Below are positions 17,324 to 26,363 of a stretch of DNA of 64,000 bases, piece by piece. This DNA comes from Hyphomicrobiales bacterium (GTDB lineage Bacteria > Pseudomonadota > Alphaproteobacteria > Rhizobiales > Beijerinckiaceae): NCBI GenBank assembly GCA_027483945.1, contig JAIXTM010000017.1:124001-188000 (forward strand), written 5' to 3'. The position numbers and the translations under genes were made by a program. A model generated the notes under the pieces. The model did no database searches and was not told the origin of the DNA. It was given only the letters and a program-made list of their open reading frames with translations. Numbering within the stretch: the first letter of the stretch is position 1; each line of letters opens with the position of its first letter.

Positions 17324-18235
17324 CTAGCCAGGCGGGTCGCCGGCCTCCAGCACCGCCTGCCGGGCGCGGATCCGCTCCCGATGCACGGTGTAGATGCCCG
17401 CTGCAACGATAAGCGCTATGCCGAGGCACGCCACGAGGTCCGGCCATTCGCCGAAGACGACATAGCCGAACCCGATCGCCCAGACGAGCACGCTGTAGCG
17501 GAACGGGGAGACCACGGACATCTCCGTTCCGCGGAACGCCGCGACCATGGCAAGGTTGCCCGCCGTGACGATGGCCGCCGCCGCCGCGAGCAATCCGTAA
17601 TCCCGCGCCGACAGCGGCAGCCAGGCCTGCGACTTGTCCACAAGGATCAGCAGGCCGCCGGCCGCCGTGACCGTCGCGGTCGTGGCGAAGGTGATGACGA
17701 CGGTCGGCACCGCGGCGGTGATGCGCCGCGTGATCAGGTCCCTCACCGCGACGATCGTCGCGGAAGCCAGCGCGATGAGGATCGCCGCGTCGACGCCCTC
17801 CGGGCTCGGGCGCACGATGAGCAGCACGCCGGCGAAACCGACCAGGATCGCGACCCAGCGGCGCCACCCCACCGTCTCGATCCGCATCAGCACGGTCAGA
17901 ACCGTCAGGATGATCGGCGTCGCCTGGTAGATCGCCGTGATGATGGCCAGCGGCAGGCGCGCGATGGCCGTAACGAAGGTGAAGGCGATCGCCGCCTCCG
18001 CCAGCGAGCGCAGCAGAACCTTGCGCCCGAGCGTCAGGCGCAGCAGCCGCAGGTCGCTGGTCGCCGCCACCAGCCCCGCTGCCAGGAGCGTTGCGAAGAG
18101 CCCGCGCACGACCATAATCTGGCCCGTGCCCATGGAGGCGGCGGCCAGCTTGATGAGCGTGTCGCTGACGCTGAAGCAGGCCATGGCGGCCAGCATCGCG
18201 AGGATGCCGCGGCGGTTCTGGGCGTGCTGGGCCAA
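17324..18235 (-). CDS. DMT family (EamA) transporter
   Basis: The protein has 303 residues, ten predicted hydrophobic helices and two EamA repeats (about 12-145 and 155-290), the hallmark of drug/metabolite exporters such as RhaT/YdcZ-group and RarD-type proteins. Conserved features include the early SVSDTLIKLAA and the helix-4 region IALARLPLAIITAIYQATPI-like. Such proteins usually export amino acids or metabolites by proton exchange. It lies 39 bases after the SolA-like oxidase gene on the same strand, so the pair may handle a common amine or amino acid. That link is inferred from gene order only. Confidence 0.9.
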   Translation of the reverse strand: MAQHAQNRRGILAMLAAMACFSVSDTLIKLAAASMGTGQIMVVRGLFATLLAAGLVAATSDLRLLRLTLGRKVLLRSLAEAAIAFTFVTAIARLPLAIITAIYQATPIILTVLTVLMRIETVGWRRWVAILVGFAGVLLIVRPSPEGVDAAILIALASATIVAVRDLITRRITAAVPTVVITFATTATVTAAGGLLILVDKSQAWLPLSARDYGLLAAAAAIVTAGNLAMVAAFRGTEMSVVSPFRYSVLVWAIGFGYVVFGEWPDLVACLGIALIVAAGIYTVHRERIRARQAVLEAGDPPG

Positions 18236-18274
18236 GCGTGGCGACTCGCTGGAAACGCGGGGTGGATGGACCGC

Positions 18275-19414
18275 TTAGCCCGCGATCTCCGGGCGGTCGA
18301 GCCGGAAAAGCGACAGGTCGAAGCGCGGCGACGCCCCGCTTGCCAGATCCGCCAGGATCTCGCCCATCACGCTGGCGAACTTGAAGCCGTGGCCGGAACA
18401 GGGCGAGGCGACCACCACCTGCGGCAGGCCCGGCAGCGTATCCACCACGAAATGCTCGTCCGGCGTGTTGGTGAAGAGGCAGGCCGCGAGCCGCAGCACC
18501 GGCCCGTCCGCGGCCGGGAAGACCTCGCGGATACCCTCGCGCAAGGCGTCCTCGTCCCGCGCCGTCGGCTCCCGCGAGAGGGCATCCGCATGCCCCTCCT
18601 CGCGGAAATGGTGGTAGAGGCCGATCTTGAAGCCCGGCATTCCCCATTCCGGGAACACGTAGAAGTGCCCATGCCGCGTCAGCAGGTTGCCGACCGGGAA
18701 CCGCCCTGGCGCGAACAAGGCAGGATCGCGCGTCGCGAACCAGCCCAGAACCTGCCGCTCCGGCACCGCCTTTCCGGCCAAGCCCGGCACCGCGTCCCCG
18801 ATCCAGGCGCCCGTGGACAGGACCAGCCGGTCCGCTCGGTAGACGCCGCGGTTCGTGCGGACCTGAACCCCTGCGCCGTCCGCCTCCCACGCCTCCATGC
18901 CCTCCCGGCCGCGTATGTCGGCGCCGTGGGCCAGGGCCAGCCGCACATGGGTCTGGATCGCCCGCTCAGACGCGACGAAGCCGCCATCGGGCTGGAGGAC
19001 GGCGAGATGGCCCTTCGGCAGGCGCCAGCCGGGATGGCGCGCGCTCAGCGCCTCCGGTGTCAGGAGGTCGTGGGGAAGGCCGTGTTCGCGGCAGGATTCC
19101 AGCGAGCCGGTGACGACGCGGCTGTCCTCCGGCCCGGCATCCACCGATCCGGTGACGAAGAGAAGCGGCTCACCGCCCAGCGCCTCGGTCTCCCGCCAGA
19201 CCTCGTAGGCCCGGCGCAGCAGCGGCACGTAATCCGTATGCTCGAAATAGGCGAGGCGGATGATGCGGTTGACGCCGTGGGACGAGCCCATGGCATGGCC
19301 GATATCGAACCGCTCCAGTCCCAGCACTTTGAGCCCGCGCCGGGCGAGCTGGTAGGCCGCCGCGGAGCCCATGCCGCCGATCCCGGCGACGATGACGTCG
19401 TAGCGCGTGTCCAT
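18275..19414 (-). CDS. solA: N-methyl-L-tryptophan oxidase / monomeric sarcosine oxidase-like flavoprotein
   Basis: The 379-residue FAD enzyme has the dinucleotide-binding motif [17 protein letters not shown] at residues 11-27. The covalent-flavin family feature follows in the C-terminal half: the segment [14 protein letters not shown] near residue 312 contains the cysteine (SxCxYTxTPD-like in MSOX/MTOX) that binds FAD. Such enzymes oxidatively demethylate sarcosine, N-methyltryptophan or related secondary amines, giving formaldehyde and H2O2. The residue pattern favours the SolA/MSOX group over D-amino-acid dehydrogenases. The exact amine is unknown. It is followed by a DMT transporter. Confidence 0.88.
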   Translation of the reverse strand: MDTRYDVIVAGIGGMGSAAAYQLARRGLKVLGLERFDIGHAMGSSHGVNRIIRLAYFEHTDYVPLLRRAYEVWRETEALGGEPLLFVTGSVDAGPEDSRVVTGSLESCREHGLPHDLLTPEALSARHPGWRLPKGHLAVLQPDGGFVASERAIQTHVRLALAHGADIRGREGMEAWEADGAGVQVRTNRGVYRADRLVLSTGAWIGDAVPGLAGKAVPERQVLGWFATRDPALFAPGRFPVGNLLTRHGHFYVFPEWGMPGFKIGLYHHFREEGHADALSREPTARDEDALREGIREVFPAADGPVLRLAACLFTNTPDEHFVVDTLPGLPQVVVASPCSGHGFKFASVMGEILADLASGASPRFDLSLFRLDRPEIAG

Positions 19415-19686
19415 GGCCTTGCATCTCCTGCGGCGGGATTCGGCGACGCCGGAAACCGGCTTGGCTTTATCCCCCGCGCGCGGCGGTCGTGGCTAGGCCT
19501 GGAAATCCCGATCCGCCTGCGGCGGGGATCGCCCGGCGCCGTCTGCATCCTGTTCGGGAATGTATGCGGGAGGACAACCGGAGCGCGACCGGAGGCTGCG
19601 GAAACTGCTCGCCTCGCGTGTGCATACACCGCTCGTTTACCAAGGTCTGGCACGGTGGCCGTTACGGCCGGAACCTGCTCGATACG

Positions 19687-21438
19687 ATGCTCGCCCTTCT
19701 CCCGTTTCCCCGGAAGACCGCGGATTCGCCTCAGCCCGGCGAGGCACCCGCTCCGGCGCCTGCGCCCGCTCCGGCCTCGCCATCGACCATCGACGGCTTC
19801 GCGCTGTCGGAAACGGTCGATCTTCTGGAGAAGGACGTCGTCGCCGCCATCGGCGGAGTACGCCGCCAGGCCCTCACGGCCCATGGCGAGGCGGAAGGGC
19901 TGCAGATCGCGCTGTCGCGCATCCATGCCGACATGGCGGACCTCGTGGAGGCGAGCCGCACGGCTGCGGCGGATGCCCGCGCCGTCGCCGCCGCCACGGA
20001 CGAGCTCTCCGCCACGGCCACCCAGATCGGCACGGATCTGGAACTGGCGGGCGACAAGATCGGCCGCGCCGCAGATCTGGCCCAGACGACGGGCCGCGCC
20101 ATGGCCGAGTTGCAGCACGCGACCGACGAGATCGACGGCATCGTCGCGACGATCGGCAACGTCGCCAAGCAGACGAACCTCCTTGCCCTCAACGCCACGA
20201 TCGAGGCGGCCCGCGCCGGGCATGCCGGCAAGGGCTTCGCCGTCGTCGCCGCCGAGGTGAAGGCCCTCGCCGTCGCCGCCAGCGCCGCCGCCGACGACAT
20301 CCGCCACCGCATCGCCCGGCTCAAGGTCAGCGCCGGTTCCTCCATCGAGGTATCGGAAAGCATCGTCGCCCTGATCGGCGAGGTCGGCCCCGTCTTCGCC
20401 CAGCTCCACGGGGCGGTGCGCGCCCAGGCCGATTCCATCGCCGAGGTGCTCCAGCGCGCGGTGGAGACGTCGAGCTTCGTCGGTCAGGTCTCGGCCCGCG
20501 CCAGCGAGACGGATCGCGCCGCCGCCGAGGCCGCCGCCCGCGGCCAGGGCGCCGCCATGGCGGCCAAGATCGCGGCCGAGCTCGCCGACGGGCTGGCGAC
20601 GCGCTTCGTCGCGGTGATCCGCAATTCGGAATTCGGCGACCGGCGCCGCCATGACCGCTATCCCGTCGAGATGGGCGCGCAGCCGGCCGGCCTGCCCGCG
20701 ACGCGAACCCTCGACATCAGCCGGGGCGGCCTGCTCCTGGCCGCTGCGGACGGGCTCGATGTCCGGGAGGGCGACCGGTTCGACGTGATGGTGGAAGGCG
20801 TCGGCCTTCTGCCTGTGCGAGTCGCCGCCCTGAGCGCGCTCGGCATCCATTGCGCCTTCACTGCGCTGGCCACCGAGGCCGAGGCCGCCCTCGAGGGCGT
20901 CATCGTCGCCCTGGTCGAGCGGCACCGGCCGCTGATCGAGCGTGCCCAGGTCCTGGCCTCCCGGATCGCCGCGCAGTTCGAGGCCGCCATCCGCGAGGGA
21001 CGCGTTTCCCGGGAGACGCTGTTCAGCACCGATTATCGCCCGATCGCGGGCACCGATCCCACGCAATACGAGACGCCGGCTTTGTCCTTCCTGGAGGAGA
21101 CGCTGCCCGCGCTCCTGCGCGACATGCGTGGCAGGGATGCGCGGCTTGTCTTCTGCGTGGCGGTGGACCGCAACGGCTACCTTCCGGTCCATCACGAGGA
21201 GTCCAGCCAGCCCCAGCGGCCGGGCGATCGCGAATGGAACGTCGCCCACAGCCGCAACCGGCGCATCTTCGACGACCGCACCGGCATCACCGCCGCCCGG
21301 TCCGGCCGGCCGTTCGTGGTCCAGTCCTATCGCCGCGACATGGGCGCGGGACGGGTCGACAATGTCTGGGAAATCGGCGCGCCGGTGCGCGTCTTCGGCA
21401 GCCATTGGGGCGCGGTGCGGACGGCCTACCGTCTCTGA
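19687..21438 (+). CDS. soluble methyl-accepting chemotaxis-like protein with PilZ domain and C-terminal sensory domain
   Basis: I start at the ATG at 19687, where proper coding begins; the upstream frame has no domain. The 583-residue protein has no membrane helix. Its MCP signalling hairpin tip lies near residues 145-205 ([20 protein letters not shown], very close to consensus). A PilZ domain follows at about 318-395 with both c-di-GMP motifs, RRRHDR and DISRGG, intact. The last 180 residues form a conserved but unnamed domain seen in alphaproteobacterial chemoreceptors (contains FDDRTG and [13 protein letters not shown]). The protein could therefore link c-di-GMP level to a chemosensory kinase. 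No che genes are in the window. It ends two bases from the convergent moaA. Confidence 0.85.
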   Translation: MLALLPFPRKTADSPQPGEAPAPAPAPAPASPSTIDGFALSETVDLLEKDVVAAIGGVRRQALTAHGEAEGLQIALSRIHADMADLVEASRTAAADARAVAAATDELSATATQIGTDLELAGDKIGRAADLAQTTGRAMAELQHATDEIDGIVATIGNVAKQTNLLALNATIEAARAGHAGKGFAVVAAEVKALAVAASAAADDIRHRIARLKVSAGSSIEVSESIVALIGEVGPVFAQLHGAVRAQADSIAEVLQRAVETSSFVGQVSARASETDRAAAEAAARGQGAAMAAKIAAELADGLATRFVAVIRNSEFGDRRRHDRYPVEMGAQPAGLPATRTLDISRGGLLLAAADGLDVREGDRFDVMVEGVGLLPVRVAALSALGIHCAFTALATEAEAALEGVIVALVERHRPLIERAQVLASRIAAQFEAAIREGRVSRETLFSTDYRPIAGTDPTQYETPALSFLEETLPALLRDMRGRDARLVFCVAVDRNGYLPVHHEESSQPQRPGDREWNVAHSRNRRIFDDRTGITAARSGRPFVVQSYRRDMGAGRVDNVWEIGAPVRVFGSHWGAVRTAYRL

Positions 21439-21440
21439 CG

Positions 21441-22472
21441 TCAGCCGCCGGTCACGCTCATGTGCCGGCCGACCGCCGGCGCGGCCGACGCCCGCTCGAT
21501 GACGAAGTCGTGGCCCTTGGGCTTGCGGGAAATGGCGGCGTCGATTGCGTGGTGCAGCGCCTCGTCGCTCTCCGACTGGCGCAGCGGCCGGCGCAGGTCC
21601 GCGGCGTCCTCCTGGCCGAGGCACATGAAGAGCGTACCCGTGCAGGTGACGCGCACCCGGTTGCAGCTTTCGCAGAAATTATGGCTCAGCGGCGTGATGA
21701 AGCCGATCCGTCCGCCGGTTTCGGACGCGCGCATGTAGCGGGCCGGCCCGCCCGTGCGCATGGCGAGCGGTTCCAGCGTGAAGCGCCGGGACAGGGTCTC
21801 GCGCACGCTGTCCAGGGACAGGAACTGGTCGGCACGGTGGGTCTCGATCTCGCCGAGCGGCATCACCTCGATGAAGGTGATGTCCATGTCGCGGTCATGG
21901 GCCCAGGCCGTCATGTCGGCGAGCTCGTGCTCGTTCACGTCCTTCAGAGCGACCGCGTTGACCTTGATCCGGATCCCGGCGGCCTGCGCGGCGGCGATGC
22001 CGTCGAGCACCCGGGAGAGTTCGCCCCAGCGGGTGATCTGGCGGAAAAGGTCCGGCTTCAGCGTGTCCAGCGACACGTTGATGCGCTTCACGCCGCAGGC
22101 GGCGAGCTCGTCGGCGAAGCGGGCGAGCTGCGAGCCGTTGGTCGTGAGGGTCAGCTCTTCCAGGGCCCCGCTCGCCAGGTGGCGGGACAGCGAGCGCACC
22201 AGCGTCATCACGTTGCGCCGGACCAGCGGCTCGCCTCCGGTGAGGCGAAGCTTGCGCACGCCCCGCGCCACGAAAGCCGAGCAGAGCCGGTCGAGTTCCT
22301 CCAGCGTCAGGAGGTCCGCCTTGGGCAGGAAGGTCATGTCCTGCGCCATGCAATAGACGCAGCGGAAATCGCAGCGGTCGGTGACCGAGACGCGCAAATA
22401 GGTGATCGCCCGCTGGAACGGGTCGACGAGCGGCGTCAGGGGGCCGGACGGAGCTGATGGGGTCTCTCGCAT
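21441..22472 (-). CDS. moaA: GTP 3',8-cyclase (molybdenum cofactor biosynthesis protein A)
   Basis: MoaA is a radical-SAM enzyme that converts GTP to 3',8-cyclo-7,8-dihydro-GTP, the first step of molybdopterin synthesis. I place the start at 22472, giving 343 residues; the longer frame adds 78 residues that belong to the divergent gene. The SAM cluster motif CDFRCVYC lies near residues 34-41. The second 4Fe-4S cluster motif, [11 protein letters not shown] with a further Cys, lies near residues 260-280. The protein ends in the conserved Gly-Gly needed for activity. It is a stand-alone moa gene divergent from a DUF971 gene, 52 bases away, so a shared promoter region is likely. Confidence 0.96.
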   Translation of the reverse strand: MRETPSAPSGPLTPLVDPFQRAITYLRVSVTDRCDFRCVYCMAQDMTFLPKADLLTLEELDRLCSAFVARGVRKLRLTGGEPLVRRNVMTLVRSLSRHLASGALEELTLTTNGSQLARFADELAACGVKRINVSLDTLKPDLFRQITRWGELSRVLDGIAAAQAAGIRIKVNAVALKDVNEHELADMTAWAHDRDMDITFIEVMPLGEIETHRADQFLSLDSVRETLSRRFTLEPLAMRTGGPARYMRASETGGRIGFITPLSHNFCESCNRVRVTCTGTLFMCLGQEDAADLRRPLRQSESDEALHHAIDAAISRKPKGHDFVIERASAAPAVGRHMSVTGG

Positions 22473-22524
22473 CGCGCTCCACTCTAGCGTAGGAACGCGG
22501 CCCTGACAGCCATTTTGGCGGCGC

Positions 22525-22905
22525 ATGGAGACGATGATGGCGGGCGTCCAGCCGCTGGAACTGCGCGTTGCGGCCGACCGCCGGAGCCTGACCGTGGCCT
22601 TTCCCGGCGAAAGCCATGTCCTGCCCGCCGAAATGCTGCGGGTGATGAGCCCGTCCGCCGAGGTGAAGGGCCATAGTGCCGCCGAGCCCGCGACGATCGG
22701 CGGCAAGATCGCGGTGGCGATCGCGGCCCTGGAGCCGATCGGAACCTACGCCGTGCGCATCGTCTTCGACGACGGGCACGATACCGGCCTCTTCACCTGG
22801 GATTACCTGCGCACCCTCGGACGCGAAAAGGACCACCGGTGGCGGTCCTATCTGGAGGCGCTGGCCGCCAGGGGTCTGTCCCGCGAGCGGCCGGGGCGGG
22901 CCTGA
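22525..22905 (+). CDS. DUF971 domain protein (gamma-butyrobetaine hydroxylase N-terminal-like)
   Basis: The 126-residue protein is a single DUF971 domain, the small beta-rich domain found at the N-terminus of gamma-butyrobetaine dioxygenase and fused or linked to Fe-S carrier (Mrp/ApbC) proteins. Diagnostic parts are [13 protein letters not shown] near residues 42-54 and the C-terminal [12 protein letters not shown] near residues 91-102. The start could also be one of the methionines 3-4 codons later. Function is unknown, but the family often neighbours Fe-S or Moco genes. Here it is divergent from moaA, whose product needs two Fe-S clusters. Confidence 0.88.
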   Translation: METMMAGVQPLELRVAADRRSLTVAFPGESHVLPAEMLRVMSPSAEVKGHSAAEPATIGGKIAVAIAALEPIGTYAVRIVFDDGHDTGLFTWDYLRTLGREKDHRWRSYLEALAARGLSRERPGRA

Positions 22906-22930
22906 GCCGGCCCCGGCTCCCTGCGCGGGA

Positions 22931-23512
22931 TCAGCGCATCACGACGACGCGGGTGCCGACGCGGGCGCGCTCGTAGAGGTCGATCACGTCCTCGTTGACC
23001 ATCCGGATGCAGCCGGACGAGACCGCCTCGCCGATCGTCTCCGGCTCGTTGGAGCCGTGGATGCGATAGAGCGTCGAGCCCAGATACATGGCGCGGGCGC
23101 CGAGCGGGTTCTCCGGGCCGCCTTCCATGAAGCGCGGCAGGTCGGGGCGGCGGCGCAGCATCTGCGCCGGCGGGCGCCAGGACGGCCACTCGGCCTTGCG
23201 GGTGATCGTCTGGACGCCGCCCCAGGTGAAGCCCGGCCGGCCGACGCCGATGCCGTAGCGCACCGCCCGGCCGTCGCCGAGGACGTAATAGAGCCGGCGC
23301 TCGGAGGTGGAGACGACGATCGTGCCGGGAGCATGGGCACCGTTATAGGCCACGATCTGGCGCGGCACCGGCGTGGCCTGCGGGCGGCCGTAATTGGGCT
23401 CGACCAGCGGCTCGCGGGTGAGCGGATCGATCTGGAAGGCGGCGGCGGGAAGGGCGGCGGCGACGCCTGCCATGAAGGCGGTGGCGGCGAAGGCCAGGGA
23501 CATGCGGCGCAT
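22931..23512 (-). CDS. L,D-transpeptidase (YkuD), exported
   Basis: The 193-residue protein has a signal peptide (cleavage likely near residue 25) and a single YkuD catalytic domain. The active-site region reads HGSNEPETIGEAVSSGCIRM at about residues 152-171; it contains the catalytic His and Cys of the HxnG-SGCIRM signature. Such enzymes form 3-3 crosslinks in peptidoglycan or attach outer-membrane proteins to it, in the periplasm. A paralogue with the same active-site pattern is encoded on the other strand beyond the tRNA-Val gene. A single gene without accessory domains suggests a small ErfK-type enzyme. Confidence 0.93.
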   Translation of the reverse strand: MRRMSLAFAATAFMAGVAAALPAAAFQIDPLTREPLVEPNYGRPQATPVPRQIVAYNGAHAPGTIVVSTSERRLYYVLGDGRAVRYGIGVGRPGFTWGGVQTITRKAEWPSWRPPAQMLRRRPDLPRFMEGGPENPLGARAMYLGSTLYRIHGSNEPETIGEAVSSGCIRMVNEDVIDLYERARVGTRVVVMR

Positions 23513-23879
23513 GGCGATATCAACCTCTGGAGCGGCGGACCGGACCGATCGGAACGAAGCGGTCCGGCCACCCCTTTAAGCGCCCGATCCGCCTCCGGTG
23601 CAACGCCCCGCACGTCCTCGTGAACGGCATCAAGGCGCTGTGCCGTCGGCGTGGCAGCGGCCCGATGGGAGCTGCCCGGCTTCAGGAACAGTCCGGACCA
23701 CGGCTTCCGTCGGCCGCGGGTCCAAATGCGTCGTCACTGCGACGACGCCTCTGTTTAGCCTCAATTTCTTAAGGGACGACGTGTTCCGCAGCACATCGTC
23801 GAATGATCGGTCGAAACCGCCCGTGCTTGACGGCCCCGGCCGCCACCCCTTAGAAGCGGCGCCACGCCTCAGGCGGGGC
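23513..23879. other. intergenic stretch with two hairpins and the tRNA-Val promoter
   Basis: No protein gene is supported here. Two adjacent hairpins use the same arm sequences: GCGTCGTC with GACGACGC (23728-23735, 23741-23748, perfect) and GACGACGTG with CACATCGTC (23775-23783, 23792-23800, one mismatch). They might belong to a small RNA or a leader, but no function can be assigned. Confidence 0.4.
23827..23855 (+). promoter_or_regulatory. promoter of tRNA-Val
   Basis: TTGACG (23827-23832), 17 bases and TTAGAA (23850-23855) make a good sigma-70-type promoter. It would start RNA about 18 bases before the mature tRNA. Confidence 0.65.
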
Positions 23880-23954
23880 GGGCGCGTAGCTCAGCGGGAG
23901 AGCACTCCCTTCACACGGGAGGGGTCACAGGTTCAATCCCTGTCGCGCCCACCA
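23880..23954 (+). tRNA. tRNA-Val (anticodon CAC), CCA encoded
   Basis: The cloverleaf is complete: acceptor GGGCGCG/CGCGCCC, D arm GCTC/GAGC, anticodon stem CTCCC/GGGAG around TTCACAC, and T arm ACAGG/CCTGT with TTCAATC. The anticodon is CAC, reading GUG codons. The 3' CCA is encoded. The gene is flanked by two L,D-transpeptidase genes that point away from it. Confidence 0.97.
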
Positions 23955-24175
23955 TTCCACCCTCACATCTTTGCTGTTCACGTTCTGGTGATCGGTCAAC
24001 CGGACCGACCCCCATGCGCGTTGCTGTTGCGTCTGGGCGACAGGGGCGGGCTGCCATGATCCTGAACCGTTTGGTCCAAGGTCCCGCCACCTTGTCCGCC
24101 TTGATCGGCCCGACCCGGCCGTTCGGCTGTCCCTGAGGATTCGCGCTCGTTCGCATCATGTTGAGGAAGTTCGCC

Positions 24176-24934
24176 ATGTCGTCCCGCCCCGCCCTCTCCC
24201 GGTTCCGTGCCCTCGCCGCGGCGATCGTGACCACCTTGGCCTTGGCGGCCTGCCAGACCGCCCAGGTGGAACAGGTGCCCGTCATGCGCGGTCCCGATCC
24301 GATGTATGTGGCGATGTACGACGAGCGCCCGAACGAGGCTTATCCGCTCCCGGCGACCGACATCGCCGACGTCGATCCGCGCTTCCTGCGCCAGGAGGTG
24401 AGCTACCGGACGCCGCACGAACCGGGTACGATCGTCGTCGATACCCGCAACCGTTTCCTGTATCTCGTCCGCGAGAACGGACGCGCGCTCCGCTACGGTA
24501 TCGGCGTCGGCAAGGAGGGCCTGGCCTGGTCCGGTGTCGCCGAGGTCGGCCGCAAGCAGGAATGGCCGCGCTGGACGCCGACCGCCGACATGATCCGCCG
24601 CGAGCCGGAGCGCAACGCCCGCTGGGCCGGCGGTATGCCTCCGGGCCCGGAGAATCCGCTCGGTCCGCGCGCGCTCTATCTGCATCAGAACGGCCGCGAC
24701 ACGCTGTACCGCATCCATGGCACGTCCGAGCCGGACACGATCGGCAGCGCCGTGTCCTCCGGCTGCATCCGGATGTTCAACCAGGACGTGATCGACCTCT
24801 ATAACCGCGTGCCGGTCGGCACGAAGGTCGTGGTCATCCAGAACGCCCCGCCGGCCGACGACGACCTCATCGCCTCCGCCGCGCCGTTCCAGCCCGGCTA
24901 CGGCCGCCCGGCCGTGCAGACGCGGTTCTACTGA
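24176..24934 (+). CDS. L,D-transpeptidase (YkuD), lipoprotein
   Basis: I start at 24176, because a GAGGAAG box lies eight bases upstream; the ATG at 24158 sits before that box. The 252-residue protein has a lipoprotein signal (ALAAC lipobox near residues 24-28), so it is probably anchored in a membrane facing the periplasm. The YkuD domain occupies the C-terminal two-thirds, with HGTSEPDTIGSAVSSGCIRM near residues 181-200, including the catalytic His and Cys. It is a clear paralogue of the enzyme encoded on the other side of tRNA-Val, but it has a different membrane anchor and a longer N-terminal part. Confidence 0.92.
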   Translation: MSSRPALSRFRALAAAIVTTLALAACQTAQVEQVPVMRGPDPMYVAMYDERPNEAYPLPATDIADVDPRFLRQEVSYRTPHEPGTIVVDTRNRFLYLVRENGRALRYGIGVGKEGLAWSGVAEVGRKQEWPRWTPTADMIRREPERNARWAGGMPPGPENPLGPRALYLHQNGRDTLYRIHGTSEPDTIGSAVSSGCIRMFNQDVIDLYNRVPVGTKVVVIQNAPPADDDLIASAAPFQPGYGRPAVQTRFY

Positions 24935-24964
24935 GCCGCTCGACACGGACCATAGAGACTGATG

Positions 24965-24993
24965 ACCGGCGCCTGCGCGAGCACGGCGCCGGT
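24965..24993. terminator. candidate convergent terminator stem
   Basis: A perfect 9-bp inverted repeat (24965-24973 with 24985-24993) lies between the convergent L,D-transpeptidase and gph genes. The tail is only weakly T-rich. A second copy of the right arm (25003-25011), inside the gph end, offers an alternative pairing. Confidence 0.45.
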
Positions 24994-24999
24994 TCCCGT

Positions 25000-25689
25000 T
25001 CAGGCGCCGGTCAGACGCGCCACCGCGTCCGTCAGGTCGTCGAAATGCGGGATGACGACGTCCGGCGAGAGCTCCTCCACCGGCACGTCGGTATAGCCGA
25101 ACGGCACGCAGATCACGGGCAGGCCCGCCGCCCGGGCGGTCAGCACGTCGGTGCGGCTGTCGCCGACCATGATCGCGTCCGCCGGGTCGCCGCCCGCCGC
25201 CTCCACCGTCATCGTCAGGTGACGCGGGTCGGGCTTGAAATAGGGATAGGTGTCGCGGCCCGAGATCGCCCCGAAGCGCCCCTCGACGCCGAGCGCCTCC
25301 AGCAGCATCCGCGCATGGCGCTCCGGCTTGTTGGTGCAGACCGCGAGCCGGTGGCCCTTGCGGGCGAGCGTGTCGAGGGCGCCGACGACGCCGGGGAAGA
25401 GGAAGGACTCGTCCGCGATCCGGTCGGCATAGAGTTCCAGGAACAGCGCGAAGAGCGCGTCGAGCTTGCCCGCGTCCAGCGTGCGGCCATAGAGCGAGAA
25501 GCCGCGCTCGATCAGCACCCGCGCGCCCGCGCCGACGAGGTCGCGCGCCCGGGCGGGCGGCACGGGCGCCAGGCCCTCGCGCTCCAGGATGATGTTGAGC
25601 ACCGCGAAAATGTCGGGCGCCGTCTCGGCCAGCGTGCCGTCGAGGTCGAACACGATGGTGGCGCGGGGCGTGAGCGAGGGGCTGGACAT
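25000..25689 (-). CDS. gph: phosphoglycolate phosphatase (HAD superfamily)
   Basis: I place the start at 25689, which gives a 229-residue protein beginning just ahead of the catalytic motif FDLDGTLAETAPD. The HAD motifs follow in order: DxDxT near residues 15-19, the motif II threonine in LAVCTNKP near residue 116, and motif III/IV VGDSRTD near residue 174. The cap-domain layout and length match Gph, which removes phosphate from 2-phosphoglycolate arising from DNA repair or the oxygenase reaction of Rubisco. A related HAD phosphatase with another substrate cannot be excluded. rpiA, another pentose/glycolate-linked gene, lies just beyond one small gene. Confidence 0.88.
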   Translation of the reverse strand: MSSPSLTPRATIVFDLDGTLAETAPDIFAVLNIILEREGLAPVPPARARDLVGAGARVLIERGFSLYGRTLDAGKLDALFALFLELYADRIADESFLFPGVVGALDTLARKGHRLAVCTNKPERHARMLLEALGVEGRFGAISGRDTYPYFKPDPRHLTMTVEAAGGDPADAIMVGDSRTDVLTARAAGLPVICVPFGYTDVPVEELSPDVVIPHFDDLTDAVARLTGA

Positions 25690-25833
25690 GGCGGCTCCGG
25701 GAAGGACGAGCCGGCTTGTGCCGCCCGCCGCGCGCCGCGTCAATCGTCGCCGCGGCGGACCGGCCTTAACACTTTGCTAACCATGACGCTGTCCCATGGC
25801 GGCCATCGTCCTTGTCCGCCACGGATAGCCGCC

Positions 25834-26253
25834 ATGCCGCGTCCTGCCCGCCTTCTGCCCTTCGCTCTCGTTCTCGTCACGACGGCCGCCGCCGCCGGGC
25901 AGTTCGAGTTCATGCCGGCGCCGCAGACCGATCTGAACCGCGTCTACCGGATCGACCGGGTGACGGGCGAGGTCGGCGCCTGCCAGTACGGCCTGCAGGA
26001 AGGCTCCATCGGCGTGACGCTCTGCTTCCCCGCGGGGGAGGGCGCCGCCAAGCAGGAACCGTCGGAATACGCTCTTCTCGCCTCCCGGCACGAGCGCGAG
26101 GGCGGCGTGTTCCGCGTCGATCAGCGCACCGGGGCGATGAGCGTCTGCTACGTCTTCGAGGAGAAGGTCGTCTGCACGCCGCCAGAGAAGGGCGCGCCCA
26201 AGACCGCCGCCACCGGCGCGGGCGAGACGACCGGCGCCGTCCGCAAGAACTGA
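25834..26253 (+). CDS. hypothetical secreted protein with an internal repeat
   Basis: I start at the ATG at 25834, which opens a signal peptide (hydrophobic core about residues 6-21). The mature protein of about 118 residues contains two related units: NRVYRIDRVTGEVGACQYGL near residue 36 and GGVFRVDQRTGAMSVCYVF near residue 88. Each has an aromatic-Arg-(Ile/Val)-Asp, an Arg-x-Thr-Gly-like turn and a cysteine followed within a few residues by Tyr. It looks like a small duplicated beta-rich periplasmic domain with four cysteines. I know of no assigned function. It precedes rpiA on the same strand by 110 bases. Confidence 0.7.
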   Translation: MPRPARLLPFALVLVTTAAAAGQFEFMPAPQTDLNRVYRIDRVTGEVGACQYGLQEGSIGVTLCFPAGEGAAKQEPSEYALLASRHEREGGVFRVDQRTGAMSVCYVFEEKVVCTPPEKGAPKTAATGAGETTGAVRKN

Positions 26254-26363
26254 TCCTGCAAGGCCTCCGACCGCGGCTTCCTCCGCCGTCCTGCCGCTTG
26301 CCCCGCGCCGCCCGCATGCTATGAGCCGCCCACCGGGTCGGCGATGAGCGAGGGCGGGAACGG

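Noticed and set aside
23880-23954. tRNA-Val as an integration site
   Set aside because: No integrase, repeated tRNA 3' end or foreign-looking DNA follows. The same holds for tRNA-Arg at 45179-45255.
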